Shown in pieces: positions 8,602 to 21,060 of a DNA stretch of 64,000 bases; positions within the stretch are counted from its first letter, which is position 1, and each line of letters opens with the position of its first letter. A program made the position numbers and the translations under genes. Under the pieces are notes generated by a model. The model was not told the DNA's origin. It worked only from the letters and a program-made list of their open reading frames with translations, and ran no database searches. This DNA is from Cycas panzhihuaensis (taxonomy: Eukaryota; Cycadophyta), in contig CM041465.1 of the NCBI GenBank assembly GCA_023213395.1, positions 213,659,741 through 213,723,740 on the forward strand, read 5' to 3'.

Positions 8602-11170
8602 ACCTTTAAATGAAGATAAACTTCTTATAAGATACATTGTAGATTATGCATTACCTTCATATTTTGACTAAGGTAAAACAAGTACTTAATATAGTTCATT
8701 AGCTTAGAAATATCTATAGTAATATTACATAGCTATTATAATATGTTTACATTTAGGTGTAGTAGAAAGTAAATTATTAATTCTCTTATTCTACCCTTAT
8801 GTTCCTAGGAATAATTTTGAGCCATAGTAATCTCCTTATAGTAGTACGAACATTTTCTCCATACCAAAGGGAAATCCTATTTAGTTGCTTAAACTACTAA
8901 CTAAGCATAAGAATAAAAATGAGAAGAGCTTTATATAATCTATATTCCAAATTGTTTCTATACTAATTTTATAAAATCATCTTAACACATTAGCATGTTA
9001 TATAACTTTAGTCTATATCAATTTGTAAATAGCCATTAATGTGGTTCATTTATTTATTATAGTTTTATCACTCCATTATTAAACTCTTGGATAATCTAAT
9101 AGGGTCCTAACCATATATTTTTAGTTTTTCTTAGGATGTTATTGATGAAAAATTATTTTTCCTAATATAAATATGGTGCATGTTCTCCCTTTAATAATTA
9201 TTTTCTTTATTTTCCTATATAAAATATCTTTTAGGTTTATAAATCTCTAATAAGTTCATTAATATAAGAATAATAAATTATATGCTCATATAATATTCAA
9301 TATCAATTAATATGTAACTATCAGGCAATATGAGATATGGATGACATAATAAGAAAGATGAAATATACATCAACCATAAGACAATAAAAACATATGGGGA
9401 ATGATTATATCCCAATATTGTGTTATGAATGAATATAAATTTATAGATACATAAGTCTCATAGAGTATAAATAGAGTGAGAGAACCTCTTATATGAATAC
9501 TTAAGTAGATGCATACCTCTTAATGTGCTTAATTTAATAATAAGACATATTAAGAGAGTAGGGGCCTTTCACCACTTGACATAACATTACAATGAGTAAT
9601 TGAATATTACTCTTACATTCTTTGCCATAATGTTTAATTACAAATAAGAGAGAATATTCATTTCCAACCTTGAGAAAATAATTAGAAATACTCATCTTCA
9701 AATTTCTAATAACATCATTAACTCATCAAGTAATGCTCATTTATATATGAGCAATCTCCACTTGGAAGTGTATAAGTTACAAGCACATAATAAAAAACTC
9801 CATTAAATAAACTTTAATCTAAAACAATAATTAATATCTATATGAAATGACTACCATCTATTAAGCTATATAGGTGGCTAGTTGCTATAGCTAATAGCCT
9901 ATTAGGAAGCAATTTAGATATGTGGTTCACCAGTTAATCAATACTAAATAACCTACTTTAGAAATAAGTCACACTACTTAGCAAATAAGTAGTTGCATAT
10001 AGAGGGAGAAGAGTAACTTTGGTTACTATACACCACACCCCTTATTAAATATAGACCTAAACACTAGCTTAATTTGGTATGTAGTCTTCAACATTGATAC
10101 AATTGATATTAAATAAGCTTTAACAAATCTCTAAACCTCCAACAAGCTTCATAAACTCCAACACAACAAGCCTCTGTGAACACCAAACTCAAAAACCTCC
10201 ATTAACTTCATCATTAAACATGAGTCATCTTAGAACAAAAGCAATGAAGAGGGTGGTTAAACATTAATAACATAATAATATCTAGCTTTCAATTAAAAAA
10301 ACTTTAATTTCTCTCTCATCTCTTAATAAAAATGGGTTCTTAACATATCATAGTAAAACATGAATTTTCTCATTTTTTTAAAACATAAAAAAAAAAAAAA
10401 ATTCAAAAGTGATAATGAGCTATAAAATTTCTTTTCTTTTGATTTCTTCATTAATAAAATATTTATAATTATTAATATATACTAAAGATATTTTTAATAT
10501 TAAAACATCCTTCAAGTTACTCAAAAAGTAAACAAAAAAATAAACCTTTAAGAGTGCTAGATTTCCTTCCATCAATCTTAACCATTAAAACTTGTATCAA
10601 ATCTCTATAAAAAATGTTCACATGACTAGTCATTATGTAGCCATGAAAATCACCTCCTCAATAATATGACTAAATCAAAATCCATTTCCATATAAGAGAG
10701 ATATTCAATTTTCCATAGGCTAAAGTAATTAAAAGACTAAAAAAGTAAAAAAAAAAAAAAATCCTTTTATTCATTAGCTCTTGGTCATGTGAAAAACCTA
10801 TGTGACCTCCTAAGGGGCTTATAATCTTAAAGAAACATTCCAAATCAACTTAGTTTCATATTATAAAGTTTAAAAACATTATAAAAAATGATTTTATCAT
10901 TAAAAACTTGCTATTATTGAATTTAACCTACACATAGGAGTGGTGCTCATTATGGAGATCTACATTAATCACCAAAGGATTAAATCATCATGAAACTCAA
11001 TAAAAAATTAGAAATAAGGTAATATGACCATTATCTATGTATTAGAGTAGATAAAATTTAGAAATATTACATCTATAATTAATAATTAATTTATAAATGA
11101 AGAATACCTTAGATTTTTCTATAAATAAGAATGGCATTATGACTCAACAAACTAACTTACATGCATCCAT

Positions 11171-11420
11171 CTCGCTGTGGCAATCATGACTTGAATCTTT
11201 TATTGTGTCTCTTACATATAAATGACCATCACCCATAAGCATATAGTGTTCTTACTAGTGGCTATCTCACTGGGTCTAACTACTCAATATAATATAAATG
11301 ACAATTATGGCTATAGTCTCATTGTGTCTGGCACTCAATATAATGCGAATAGTGACTATAACTACAATCTCAGCCTATTTGGTTACAAATAATGATTTGT
11401 GTGAACTGTGTCCTCATCAT
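11171..11420. repeat. Diverged tandem repeat, period about 52 bp
   Basis: Units beginning CTCACTGGGTCT (11266), CTCATTGTGTCT (11318) and CTCAGCCTATTT (11369) share a following ACTCAATATAAT block and an AATGACAAT-like block. A weaker upstream unit starts CTCGCTGTGG at 11171. The copies are old and imperfect. Confidence 0.5.
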
Positions 11421-11961
11421 GATATCTATGTGATCAAAATAATGATCAAATCATTTTATTTTGTCTACTTAATATCTGCTCACCATGCTATGAACTCCTT
11501 CGATCTAGGCAATGGTAACTCTTGAGATAAAACCACAACTTTAGGGCATGTATTGATACATCCATGATCTTAGGCTATGATGCTATCACTCCACTACTGT
11601 AAGCTTAGTGATAATATAGATAAATAGATCTGGTAGGCTTTCTCAAATTTAATGGCTAGCAATTGAGTAACTAGAGGCTATAATAATAGAAACAAGGGGC
11701 ACTAGCCATGCTTCATACCTAGACACTTGCATAAAATAAAATAGCCTCTTACACTCTTCTGCACAACTTCAAGCACCAATGAACCCTTATAAAATAAATA
11801 ACAGAAGGTATTATGAGTCTTCACATGACCACTACATCTTATAGCTAACTTTTTGGCTATTAGAGAAGCTGATCCTCAATGAAGGGTTGATTTAACACAA
11901 CCTGGCAACCTACAATCTAAAAATCTCTACCCAATGTATGTTTACTTGTGCACAACCATCT

Positions 11962-12345
11962 ACTCTAATACCATGTTAGAAATCAACAAACAACAAATTA
12001 TTTATATACATAACAAATATGAAAAGAGTAAGAATATGGGATAGATTTAATGTGGGGAACCTTGCAGTAAAAACCCACTATAGAAATATGTCATTATATT
12101 GTTATAAATCCATAAAGTACAATGAACTTTAGATCACTTTATATAGATCCATAAATGCCTTAAATATTACATTGATATTACATCTGTTGGCTCACAATAG
12201 TAACATAATATTACATCATAATATTCACACAAAATTTGCCACATTGACATTAGTCAAGATAAGTGGTATAATGCCACTTTAATAATATCTCTTTATTTAT
12301 CCCTTTCAAGAAGTTTGTAAGTCTTAAATGCTTAATTAATGACTA
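11962..12345 (-). repeat. Minus-strand copia primer site and LTR remnant
   Basis: ACTCTAATACCA (11962-11973) is the reverse complement of an eroded TGGTATTAGAGT primer site. Directly to its right TGTTAGAAATC (from 11974) begins an LTR in reverse, containing the typical GTGGGGAACCTTGCAG block near 12052. The LTR's far end is not defined; element O inserted at 12350. Internal sequence would extend leftward but no gag is readable. Confidence 0.55.
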
Positions 12346-12350
12346 AATTT

Positions 12351-12566
12351 TGTTACGATGTAACATTTTATCATCAAGTTATAATTTTTTTCTATTAGGG
12401 TTCTTAGGGGTTTGTGTCAAAACCCTCTTTAATTCTAACAACTATCTAATAAGTGTCAGATAGACACATAATGATTACACTTCTTAATGTATATTTAAAG
12501 AGATGATCTCTTCCAATAATAAAAAATACATTCAGTTCTTTCATTCTATTTAGAGAAAGTTTAACA
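12351..12566 (+). repeat. 5' LTR of element O, followed by its primer site
   Basis: Begins TGTTACGATGTAACA and ends TTTAACA, preceded by the AATTT duplication. The primer site TGGTATTAGGGTAG starts at 12567, an eroded TGGTATCAGAGC-type site. Confidence 0.9.
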
Positions 12567-13257
12567 TGGTATTAGGGTAGATAAATTAGCCTATCTAACG
12601 AGAGAGTTTCTATTGAAAGAAGTCAAAATCATCTATGTTAGGTAAAAGACATCAATTATCAAAATTAAAGAAGAGGATATTAATTGCTGAAAGACCAAAA
12701 GAAAGCATACAAAACAATTGTACGAAATTGTATGATCATATAGGAAAAAAATATCAAGTGCTCATATCTTCACCAATTTAACTATCAAGTAGATCTTATC
12801 ATCCTCATCATTCTTTCCTTCTATATCAAAGAGATTATAGATCATTTTTGGGGTCATTTTACCTATTTAGAGTTACATAAATTTGAAGAAAACATAATTT
12901 TTGATCAAATTAGGCTCTAAAATTAGGTATTCTCTATTACAACATCTTCCTCTCATCATTAAGAAGTTATTGATATATTTTTTAAGAAGATTAAGTGAAA
13001 ATTTATTAATTTCTAAGCATTTTTATGAAAAATCCTAGTCACCCCTCTAGGGATTTTGAGCCTATTTTTTCCCAGACTAAGAAGTATCTCCTAAAATTTT
13101 TTATATATCCAGATTGCCTTTAGAAAACTCTACATCCTGATCCATTTTCTTGCTTGATACATACACCTATAATTTATATGAAAATTTGTATAGCTACATA
13201 GTCAATTTCTTCTCTGATTAAAACTAGTTTGGTCATTGTCTTTATAGTAGTCTCAAA

Positions 13258-14121
13258 ATGGCCTCCTCCATCTTAGAACTTAGTAAGCAGGATAAATTAA
13301 CTAAAAATAATTATCATATATGGAAAATCAAACTTGAAATATTCGTAAGATCCAAAAATTCTTGGAATGTATAAATTATAAAAAAAAGTCAAACTAAGTG
13401 ATGCTAGTGCTACTCAAATTAGCTAGGATAAAAGGGATAATGCTGGAATGATAGTTCTAAAACTATTAGTCTACGATTCTCTTCTTCTTTACATTAAAAC
13501 AATAAATTCTTTTTCTAGAATTTATAAGGTGTTTTGTAAGCCTATATAGTCAAAAAAATAGAGCCAGAGTAGTAGCACTCAAAGAAGAATTATTCAAATT
13601 AGAAATGAATGATAATGAGAGTGTCTTAGAGTTTATTCATAAGGTGACTTCTATTTGAAATAACTTGTTGAGTGCTAGGGCAAACACATCTGATCAAGAG
13701 CTTATAGAAATGATTACAAGAAATCTTCCTAAATCTTTTAACAATTTGGTTAATTTAATAATAAATAATGATCATATTGATACAATGCCACTTGACACCT
13801 TGACATGACTACTTTTAAGACAGGAATAAAGGAATAAACATTATGAAAAGAAAGTCGAATTGGAAGATGCATTCTTATTCAAACTTAGTTTAGAATAAAG
13901 AGGGAGAGGACAAACATGAGGATGGGGTCAAACTCCTAATACAAGAAGTCAATCTAAAGGAGGACGGTAGAAGAATAGAGGATAAGAGTGTTCATTTCCT
14001 CCCAGAGATGTAAGGGTCTATTTTAACTATGGAAAACCAAGCCATTTTTCTAGCAATTGTAGAGCTTTAGATATTTTCTACTACTATAAATAATATAGAC
14101 ATTATCCCTATCAATGCTCAT
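13258..14121 (+). pseudogene. Gag of element O (5' part, with two decayed zinc knuckles)
   Basis: From the ATG at 13258 the product begins MASSILELSKQDKLTKNNYH and then IWKIKLEIFV, the N-terminal copia Gag pattern (LxGxNYxxWK type). After frameshifts a Gag core is readable from about 13560 (ALKEELFKLEMNDNESVLEF), then a basic region. Two knuckles follow at about 14018-14110: the first reads YFNYGKPSHFSSNC with two Cys replaced by Tyr and Gly by Ser, the second YYYK...YRHYPYQC. Gag packages the element RNA. Element I inserted just after the second knuckle; the coding trace resumes at 20367 with NKGKDS. Confidence 0.8.
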
Positions 14122-14476
14122 TATTCATGTAGTAATTGTTTATTAAGCCACTAAGTTACTGTTGATGTGGTTTAACTAAGGTTATTAAGAAAGAAGGTGT
14201 GAAATATTTGGAGGGTTACAACCCTAATTAGGTAATACCTCTTATAAGAGTATAAAATCCTTAAGCCCTTGTATATTCTTTGTATCAAGATCATTGTGCA
14301 ATAATAAATATGATCTAAAAGGATCTTTTATAGTGGGTTTTTTCTTGAAAGGGTTTTCCCATGTAAATCCTGTATATTATGCATCTATATTCTATGTGTA
14401 TTTTTATTTCCTAACTATGTATGGTTAAATATTCTATAGATGGGAATATACTTGTATGATTTCATATTCCTGAATA
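14122..14476 (+). repeat. 5' LTR of element I, followed by primer site
   Basis: Homologous to 20013-20366; the terminal TG has probably become TA, so the start is good to a few bases. The primer site TGGTATCAGAGCC starts at 14477 directly after the LTR. Confidence 0.85.
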
Positions 14477-14489
14477 TGGTATCAGAGCC

Positions 14490-15984
14490 ATAGGGTCCTA
14501 CACACTTGAAGCCTAATGTTGAGTAGAACAGTGAGATCATTAGTTATTAGGTGAAGCTGTTAAACCTAAGACTTGCTATGAGGGTCCATCATCTCTAGCA
14601 ACATGTAAAAGTAGGCACAATAGATCTATGGTAGTTAAAGCAGTGAAAATCACTATTCAATGAAGTATAAGGGTCTATCAAAATTAATAATTAGGCATGA
14701 AGGTCATATTTATGGTTGGAGTTGGCTCGTTGGGGGCCATATAAAGTAGGCTAATGACTTGTTGGGGCGATTCAAGTTAGGAAAGCATGTACTAATGGTG
14801 ATTCAATGATTATGAGGACAACCATCCATGTATACATGTAAGTTAGTTTATTTCTCAATAAAGTAGTTTAAATTTTCAATGAAATAAGCTTATATTACTT
14901 TTTTATCTCCTTCTTTAAACTAGTGGATGTGATTAGAGCCAAGTAGCAATGCTTTTTTATCCTTATATAAGTGTTGGAATGAGTTCACAGTAGTAGAAGG
15001 TTGTTTTATTGAAGTTTTTTATATTTGTGAGAATATTAGAGACTCGTGTGCATGAATTGAGCTTATAACTGTATTAAGGCTGGCCGAGTATTTATTAAGG
15101 TGCTTGGGTATGTTTGAGAGTTGGTAAGGCATGTTAAGAAGTAGTTAGGCTATTTTTGTACTATATTAGTACTCGTAAGAGCTAATTGGGTGTATTTATT
15201 ATATTTGGGCCACTTCCCTTAGTGTCTACTATAGTTACTACATGGCTAGATTATTTTCCTTTATGGTTAGGCTCTTGTATAAGGTGGCTAGACTAAGATC
15301 TATCTGCATACTAACTGTATAACAAGTGGAGGTTTGTGTTAGTAAATGCTAGTTCGTACATAGTGCACATGATGAATATGAGTTGTGGCAGCCACACCTC
15401 ATAGAATCACATCGTGCAACTTTGTAAATCTATTTTGTGATGTATTTTTACTAGGGTTTAGACTTAGTAAATATATTAATACAAAATCTTGAGATTTTTC
15501 CCATGTGGGTTAAGTGATTTGAGCTGCATGAGTTGTGAAAAGTCATACCTTTAAGAATATACCCCCTCAATTAAACTTTATAAAAGTGACCCTTAGACCA
15601 TTGATATATTATATCATTACATAATATGATATATTTGGAGCCTACTTGAGCCATTTTGAGTGTGAATCAAGGAGAATCTTTGTGTTTTTTAACTTGGAGA
15701 CCATGTATTGCTACCTTGGGTGAGCCATCCTAAGTTCTTGGAGCACATTTTAAAGTGATTTAAGGGTCCTTTTTGATGCTTTTAAGGTCATTTAAGGGCA
15801 TTCTTTAGTTATTTATGAGGGGAGAATAGTCAGTGACTCACTTAATGTGTGTATAATATGTGTTTGGTGCCCTCTAGAGGGTGTTCTTAAGCTAGAGGAG
15901 GGCACAGGGGTGTATTTTTATCCAGGAGGTCTATTAGACAATCGATTTAGGGTCATTTAACTCATGTTGAAGCCTGTTGCTTGA
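14490..15984 (+). other. Long non-coding leader of element I
   Basis: About 1.5 kb between the primer site and the gag ATG with no readable domain. It is G/T-rich on the plus strand compared with its surroundings. I see no nested repeat in it. Confidence 0.5.
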
Positions 15985-16890
15985 GATGGAGCACACTATG
16001 CTTAAGGTTATCTTTAATGGTAATAATTTCAATAAATGGAAGGCCAATATGGCTTATTTTGATGGTGAATTAACTCTAGGGTATTCATAAGGCTAAGGTG
16101 GATGTGATTCCATTATACCATAAAGAGCATATTTGACTCGAAGAGAAGAAATTTATGGCTATAGAATTATTGAAACTATCACTGGCACTAGACCAGAGAG
16201 CTTTGGTTCATAATCTAGACGAACCAAATAAAATTTAGATAAAATTGTATGATACCTTTAAGAAGAAGAAGACAAATAGATGTCTTACCCTGATGTTAGA
16301 GTTACTCAATTCACATGTGGAAGATAAGAATAACATCAACTCCTACTTAAACAAGATCACAGACTTAAGGAACAAGCTAGTAGAATTGAAGTAATACTCA
16401 ATCAATGATGTATTATTATTTACAATAATTATGTCAAAGTTGCCAACTGCATTCACCACTTTTTAGACCATATATAGCAGAGATGAGGTGATGGAAAGAG
16501 AAAGTTTTGATGGGTATAAACACCTAATTCTAACAGAGGATGCCAAGATGAAACATCATGGTATGCTTGGAGGTTCTAAATCAAGTTAGGCCTTAGCCAT
16601 GAAGACTTAGAGGAAGGAGGTTGTTAAGGAGGAGAAGATAACATAGAGGTCAAGAGAAAGTTCATAAGAGAAGAAGAAGTTTAATGAAAAATATAATGAC
16701 TACAAGAAGGATGGTCACTTAGAGAAGAATTATTGGTTCAAGAGACATGACAAGTGCAAAGTGAGCTAGGATAATAAAAGTAAAAACCTTATCAGCTGAG
16801 TCAGATGAGAGAGATTTTGGGTGCTTAACTCTAAAGTGCAGAATCATATCTCTTATCAGAAGTAGAATTATGTCTCTTATCAGAAACACA
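15985..16890 (+). pseudogene. Gag of element I
   Basis: ATG at 15985 opens MEHTMLKVIFNGNNFNKWKA, the copia Gag start. Gag-like sequence continues through frameshifts (LLELLNSHVEDKNNINSYLN-type text near 16310). The knuckle at 16692-16733 reads YNDYKKDGHLEKNYW: the CCHC spacing and His are kept but all three Cys (codons at 16692, 16701, 16731) are Tyr, consistent with G-to-A change. Several stops interrupt it. The product would have packaged element RNA; this copy cannot. Confidence 0.78.
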
Positions 16891-16899
16891 ACTTTAATA

Positions 16900-18200
16900 T
16901 AGTGAATGGAAATCATAGTGGTATGAAAATTATCCTTGGAGATGCTCGTATTTTGTTAGTGGAAGGTATCGATGAAGTATCCATTATAGGTGGTAAGTTT
17001 ACTAGGGTATATTATGTACCCAAGATGTAGTTGAACCTTCTTTTAACCCAAGAAATCTATAAACAAGGTATGAAGGTAGAGCTTTACAATGATAGATGCC
17101 TGATAAGGATTTAAAATAAAACTTCTCTGTCATTACTACTAGAAAAGTTAGGGACAACTTCTAGGTGTTTGAGAAATTTTAATCTTAGAAGAAGTTTTAT
17201 GCCCTAGTTGCTAGCGCTGATGACATGAGTAAACTTTGGAATAATCACCTTAAACACCTTAACTATAGAAGCATTGCACTACTAAAGAGGTTGAAGATGG
17301 TAGAAGGATTGCCATCAATTTCTTACTCAGATGGTGTTTATAAATGGTGTATATATGGTAAGCATCATCGCTACCTATTTACTTAGGAGAATGTATAGAG
17401 AGCTAAGGAGAAGTTGGAGCTTGTATATTTAGATATAATGGGCCCACTCCCTAACCCTTCAATATCAAGAGCTCACTATATCCTTATGTTTGTAGATGGT
17501 TACACCAGGAAGGCTTGGGTTTACTTTCTCAAAAATAACTCAGATGTGTTTGATCACTTCTGTGATTGGAAAGTGATGGTGGAAAATGAATGTGATAAGA
17601 AAATTAAGTTATTAAGAAGTGATAATGGCAAGGAATATGACAACTATATATTTAATTAGTTATGCCATGATCATAGTATAAAGTAGAAATTTATAGTCCT
17701 GTATATCCCATAACAAAATAGAGTTGTTGAATGAAATAACTATACCATGATGGAGATGGTGAGGTATATGGTACATGTTAAAAACCTACCACTGATGTTT
17801 TAGGCAGAGGGTGTGGTGACTATTGTGTATATTTTGAACCAGGTACCCACTCAAGCAGTTCCCAACATGACCCCTAAAGAAAAATGGACCAGTTAGAAGC
17901 CTATCATTAGCCATTTGAGAACTTTTGGGTGTATTAGATATGCCCACATGCTAGATGATGCTCACAAGAAGTTAGATCAAAAGAGTTTGAAGTGTATATT
18001 TATGGGGTATTATGATCAGGATAAAATTTATAGACTATGGGATCCATAGAGAAAGAAAATTATGGTTAGTTGGGATGTAAAATTTGATGAGTCATTGACA
18101 CATCATGCTAATATATCATTAGAAGAGCCTTTTAACCCCTCCCACTCCCATTCCCAAATTTATCAGATGAAGAGGATGATGACCTAGCCACTAGAATTCA
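16900..18200 (+). pseudogene. Protease trace, GAG-pre-integrase and integrase of element I
   Basis: A protease-region trace (ILGDARILLVEGIDEV) is followed by a GAG-pre-integrase motif near 17235-17310 (NHLKHLNYRSIALLKRL). The integrase core then has LVYLDIMGPL near 17419, FVDGYTRKAWVYFLKNN, and LLRSDNGKEY near 17610-17640, giving the first two acidic residues of the D-D-E triad. The region with the third residue is readable after a stop (YTMMEMVRYMV near 17740). Integrase joins the cDNA to host DNA. The open piece at 17414-17659 is one fragment of it. A frameshift separates this from the RT frame at about 18200. Confidence 0.82.
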
Positions 18201-18222
18201 TAAGAAAGTAGGACTAAGTTAG

Positions 18223-19900
18223 ATGAGTAATAGTAAGGAGCCACTGAGAGAAGAAGTACCTCTAGCAATAGGTCCTTCTATACCTTTATGGGTAAGGAAG
18301 ACTATAAAAAATTCTAGTGTGATGATGCATACCCTTATTGATGAGAGAAGAATAAGGAGTCAACATGTTAGTCAAACTCTTCTGGTAGACACCAATAACT
18401 CTAGTGATCTTAATTTATTTGATGAGGTAAAAGGAGATCCATGTTAGAGAGCTGTAATGGAGAAAGAGTATGGTTCATTAATGAAGAATGATATGTGAGA
18501 TTTGGTTCTACTCCCTCCAATGAAGAAACTTGTTAGATATAAGTGGGTCTATAATACAAAATTCTGCTCTAATGGAGAGGTGGATAAGTACAAGGCTAGA
18601 TTTATCCCTCAAAGATTCAAGTAAAAAGAAGGAATTGACTATGAGGAGATGTTTGCACCAATCTCTAAAATTATAATGATTTGATTGATCATTTCCTTAG
18701 CAACTACTTATAGTTGGGAGTTACACTAGATGGACATCAAGTCCACATTCCTTAATGGAGATCTAAAGAAGAAGATTTATATGTTGTAACCTCTGGGATT
18801 TGTTAAAGAAGGCTAAGAGCATCTTGTATATTAGTTAAAGAAGTCAATCTATGGCCTAAAACAAGCACCTTATGCTTGGTATAAGAAGATGGATTCCAAG
18901 TTAGAAATTAAAGGTTTCAAAATTTTAAAACTTGACCTGAATTTATATGTGAAAAGGAAGGGGACTTTAATAGTTTCTTGTGTGCTATATGTTGATGATT
19001 TAATTATTAGCAATAACTATGGTAAGACTATTACTGAAGTCAGATCTAATCTAGGAGCTTTTTTTGATATGATAAACCTCAAGAGACTTTAGTATTTCTT
19101 GGGTATTCAGATTAGGCAAATGGACGAGAGGATCATGTTATTGTAGTTACAATATATGAATAACCTACTGGAGAAGTTTAGGATCCATAATTATAAACCT
19201 ATTATAACACCATACATAAATGGTACATGGTTACAGAAGGATATAACCAAACCCTTTGTAGATAGAATAAAATACCGCTAGTTGGTTGGGAGTCTAATCT
19301 ACTTGACTCATACTAGACTAGATATCATATATATTATTGGATTAGTTTCTTGCTATATGTAAAATCTTCAGGATCCTAAGATTCTAAAGTACCTAAAGGG
19401 GATAATCAATCTTAGTCTCAAATACTATCAAGGTAAGGAGACATGGTTGCATGGCTACACTAATACTAATTAAGGAGAAGACTCTAATAATTAGAAGTCC
19501 ACTACTAGATACATATTTGGTGTTGGCAATAGATTTATTTTATGGCAGTCGAAGAAGCAACATATAGTGGCACTATCTTTTATAAAGGTTGAATATCAAG
19601 GACTCAATGTTGGTGCAAAGGAAGCTATATGGTTGGAAGGTCTCTTGGAGTTTCCAATAGACATCTAGTTATCTTTGTTGATAATTAAAGTACCATTCAT
19701 TTGTCAAAGAATCTAGAGTTTCATATAGGTATGAAGCATATCAAGATTCAACACCACTACATTTGTGAATAGATCAGGTTAGGAAAGCTATAGGTCAACT
19801 ACTATATGAGTGAATTTTAGATTATAGACATATTTACCAAACCACTCATTGAAGATAAATTCATGAAGATACGTACCAGATTAGGAGTCACTAATGTTAT
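18223..19900 (+). pseudogene. Reverse transcriptase and RNase H of element I
   Basis: One frame runs through the copia RT: RYKWVYNTKF, EVDKYKARF, MDIKSTFLNGDL, SIYGLKQAPYAWY, then the catalytic LYVDDLIIS box at about 18985-19011, which is intact, then FLGIQIRQM, and RNase H text (VGSLIYLTHTRLDI, KSTTRYIFG, WQSKKQHIVALSF). Stops within this frame fall where the family has Gln: 18727 (TAG), 18787 (TAA), 18814 (TAA) and 18832 (TAG). This makes it one of the clearest examples of deamination decay in the window. No ATG is expected, since copia RT is made as part of a polyprotein. Confidence 0.88.
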
Positions 19901-20012
19901 CCTTGAGGGGGGATGTATCAATAAGGATAAAGAAGCTACATAATAGTCTTAGCCTTTATGATAACATAACTGATGCAGTATGCAGGCTCCCCACATTCAT
20001 ATTATGGGGGGA

Positions 20013-20366
20013 TGTTAACACGGTAGTTATTTGTTAAGCCACTAAGTTAATATTAATGTGGTTTAACTAAGGTGATTAAGTGAAAAGGTGTGATATATTT
20101 GGAGGGTTACAACCCGAATTGGGTATCACCTCTTGGAAGAGTATAAAATCATTGACCCTTGTGTATTCTTTGTATTAAGATCATTGTGCAATAATAAATG
20201 TAATTAAGAAGGATCTTTTGTGGTTGGTTTTTTCTTGAAAGGGTTCTCCCATATAAATCCTGTGTACTGTGTATCTATATTTTGTGTGTATTTTTGTTTG
20301 CTTGTTATGTATGGTTAAAGACTCTATGGATGGGAACATACCTCTATAGTTTCATATTCCTAAATA
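20013..20366 (+). repeat. 3' LTR of element I
   Basis: 354 bp starting TGTTAACACGG directly after the ATTATGGGGGGA purine tract. Followed by CTCAC, the partner of CTCAT at 14117-14121, and then by the continuation of element O. Confidence 0.9.
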
Positions 20367-21060
20367 CTCACAAATAAGGGCAAAGATTCATAGAGGGAAG
20401 TGACCTACATGCAACTACAACAAAGAGAAAATAAGGGCAGATGATAACAAATAGGAAATTGCATTTGTAGTAGCACTAACTACAAGCCTCAAAGATAGAG
20501 AAGTGTGGTACATTGACTCTAGGGCCTTCAAAGATAGGACTAGAAGAGAAGACTAGTTTAAAACACTCAAACCTTACTCCTCTAATAAATCTATTGAGCT
20601 AGGAGACAAAAACCCCCTTGAAATTAAAGGGGTTGGAAGCATAACTGTTAAGCTAAAGGGCATCATTAAAAAAATTGGTAATGTATTATATATGCCAAGT
20701 TTAAAAAGAATCTTTTATTTGTATTTCAACTTCAAAAGAAAAATTTAGTGATTGTCTTTGATAAAAAAGGTTTTTTAGCATATTCTGGATATGAAAAAAG
20801 AAGGCATTAAAATTACAAAGTGGGTAGAAAGTAATGGTTTATACAGATTTCTCTCTAACCTTATTGTTAGAAATAGAGACGTAAAAGTATATACTACTAC
20901 AAATGTTGATAACCATAAACTTTGGCATTTAAAGTATGGATATGTCTCATCAAATAGATTATAACTATTGTATAATTTTAGAATGGTTACTAGACTTCCC
21001 AACATTAAATTCCATACTCTTGTTTGTAAAAGTTATCTTCTTGGTAAATAACATTATTTA
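20367..21060 (+). pseudogene. Gag end, protease and GAG-pre-integrase of element O
   Basis: After the nested element, the frame continues NKGKDS. A protease remnant follows near 20503 (VWYIDSRAFKDRTRREDW), where the family motif has Asp-Ser-Gly; here Gly is Arg. GDKNPLEIKGVGSITVKLKG and NVLYMPSLKRI are further protease landmarks. A GAG-pre-integrase motif (NHKLWHLKYGYVSSNRL) sits at about 20911-20961. Stops and frameshifts break it. Confidence 0.75.

Larger units (their letters stand above)
7251..11961. other. 4.7 kb of AT-rich non-coding DNA
   Basis: No recognisable protein domain on either strand. A-runs occur at about 10388 and 10749. The only structure I could resolve is the AAGGTA/TACCTT palindrome cluster (8503-8601) and a diverged 52-bp tandem repeat (11171-11420). 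The small open frame at 11298-11525 falls mainly in the latter. Part of this may be eroded internal sequence of the minus-strand copia whose primer site lies at 11962. Confidence 0.4.
14122..20366 (+). mobile_element. Element I: complete Ty1/copia nested in the gag of element O
   Basis: LTRs at about 14122-14476 and 20013-20366 are homologous across their length, including AAGCCACTAAGTTA, GGAGGGTTACAACCC and CATTGTGCAATAATAAAT. The target duplication is CTCAT (14117-14121) against CTCAC (20367-20371), one transition apart. A near-perfect primer site starts at 14477 and a TGGGGGGA purine tract precedes 20013. The internal region has a 1.5-kb leader, gag, protease trace, integrase, RT and RNase H. 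It inserted into O after O was in place, so it is younger, but it too is full of Gln-to-stop changes. Confidence 0.92.

Noticed and set aside
10388-10402. A-run as a LINE/SINE tail
   Set aside because: No element body or target duplication nearby; A-runs of this length are common in this window.
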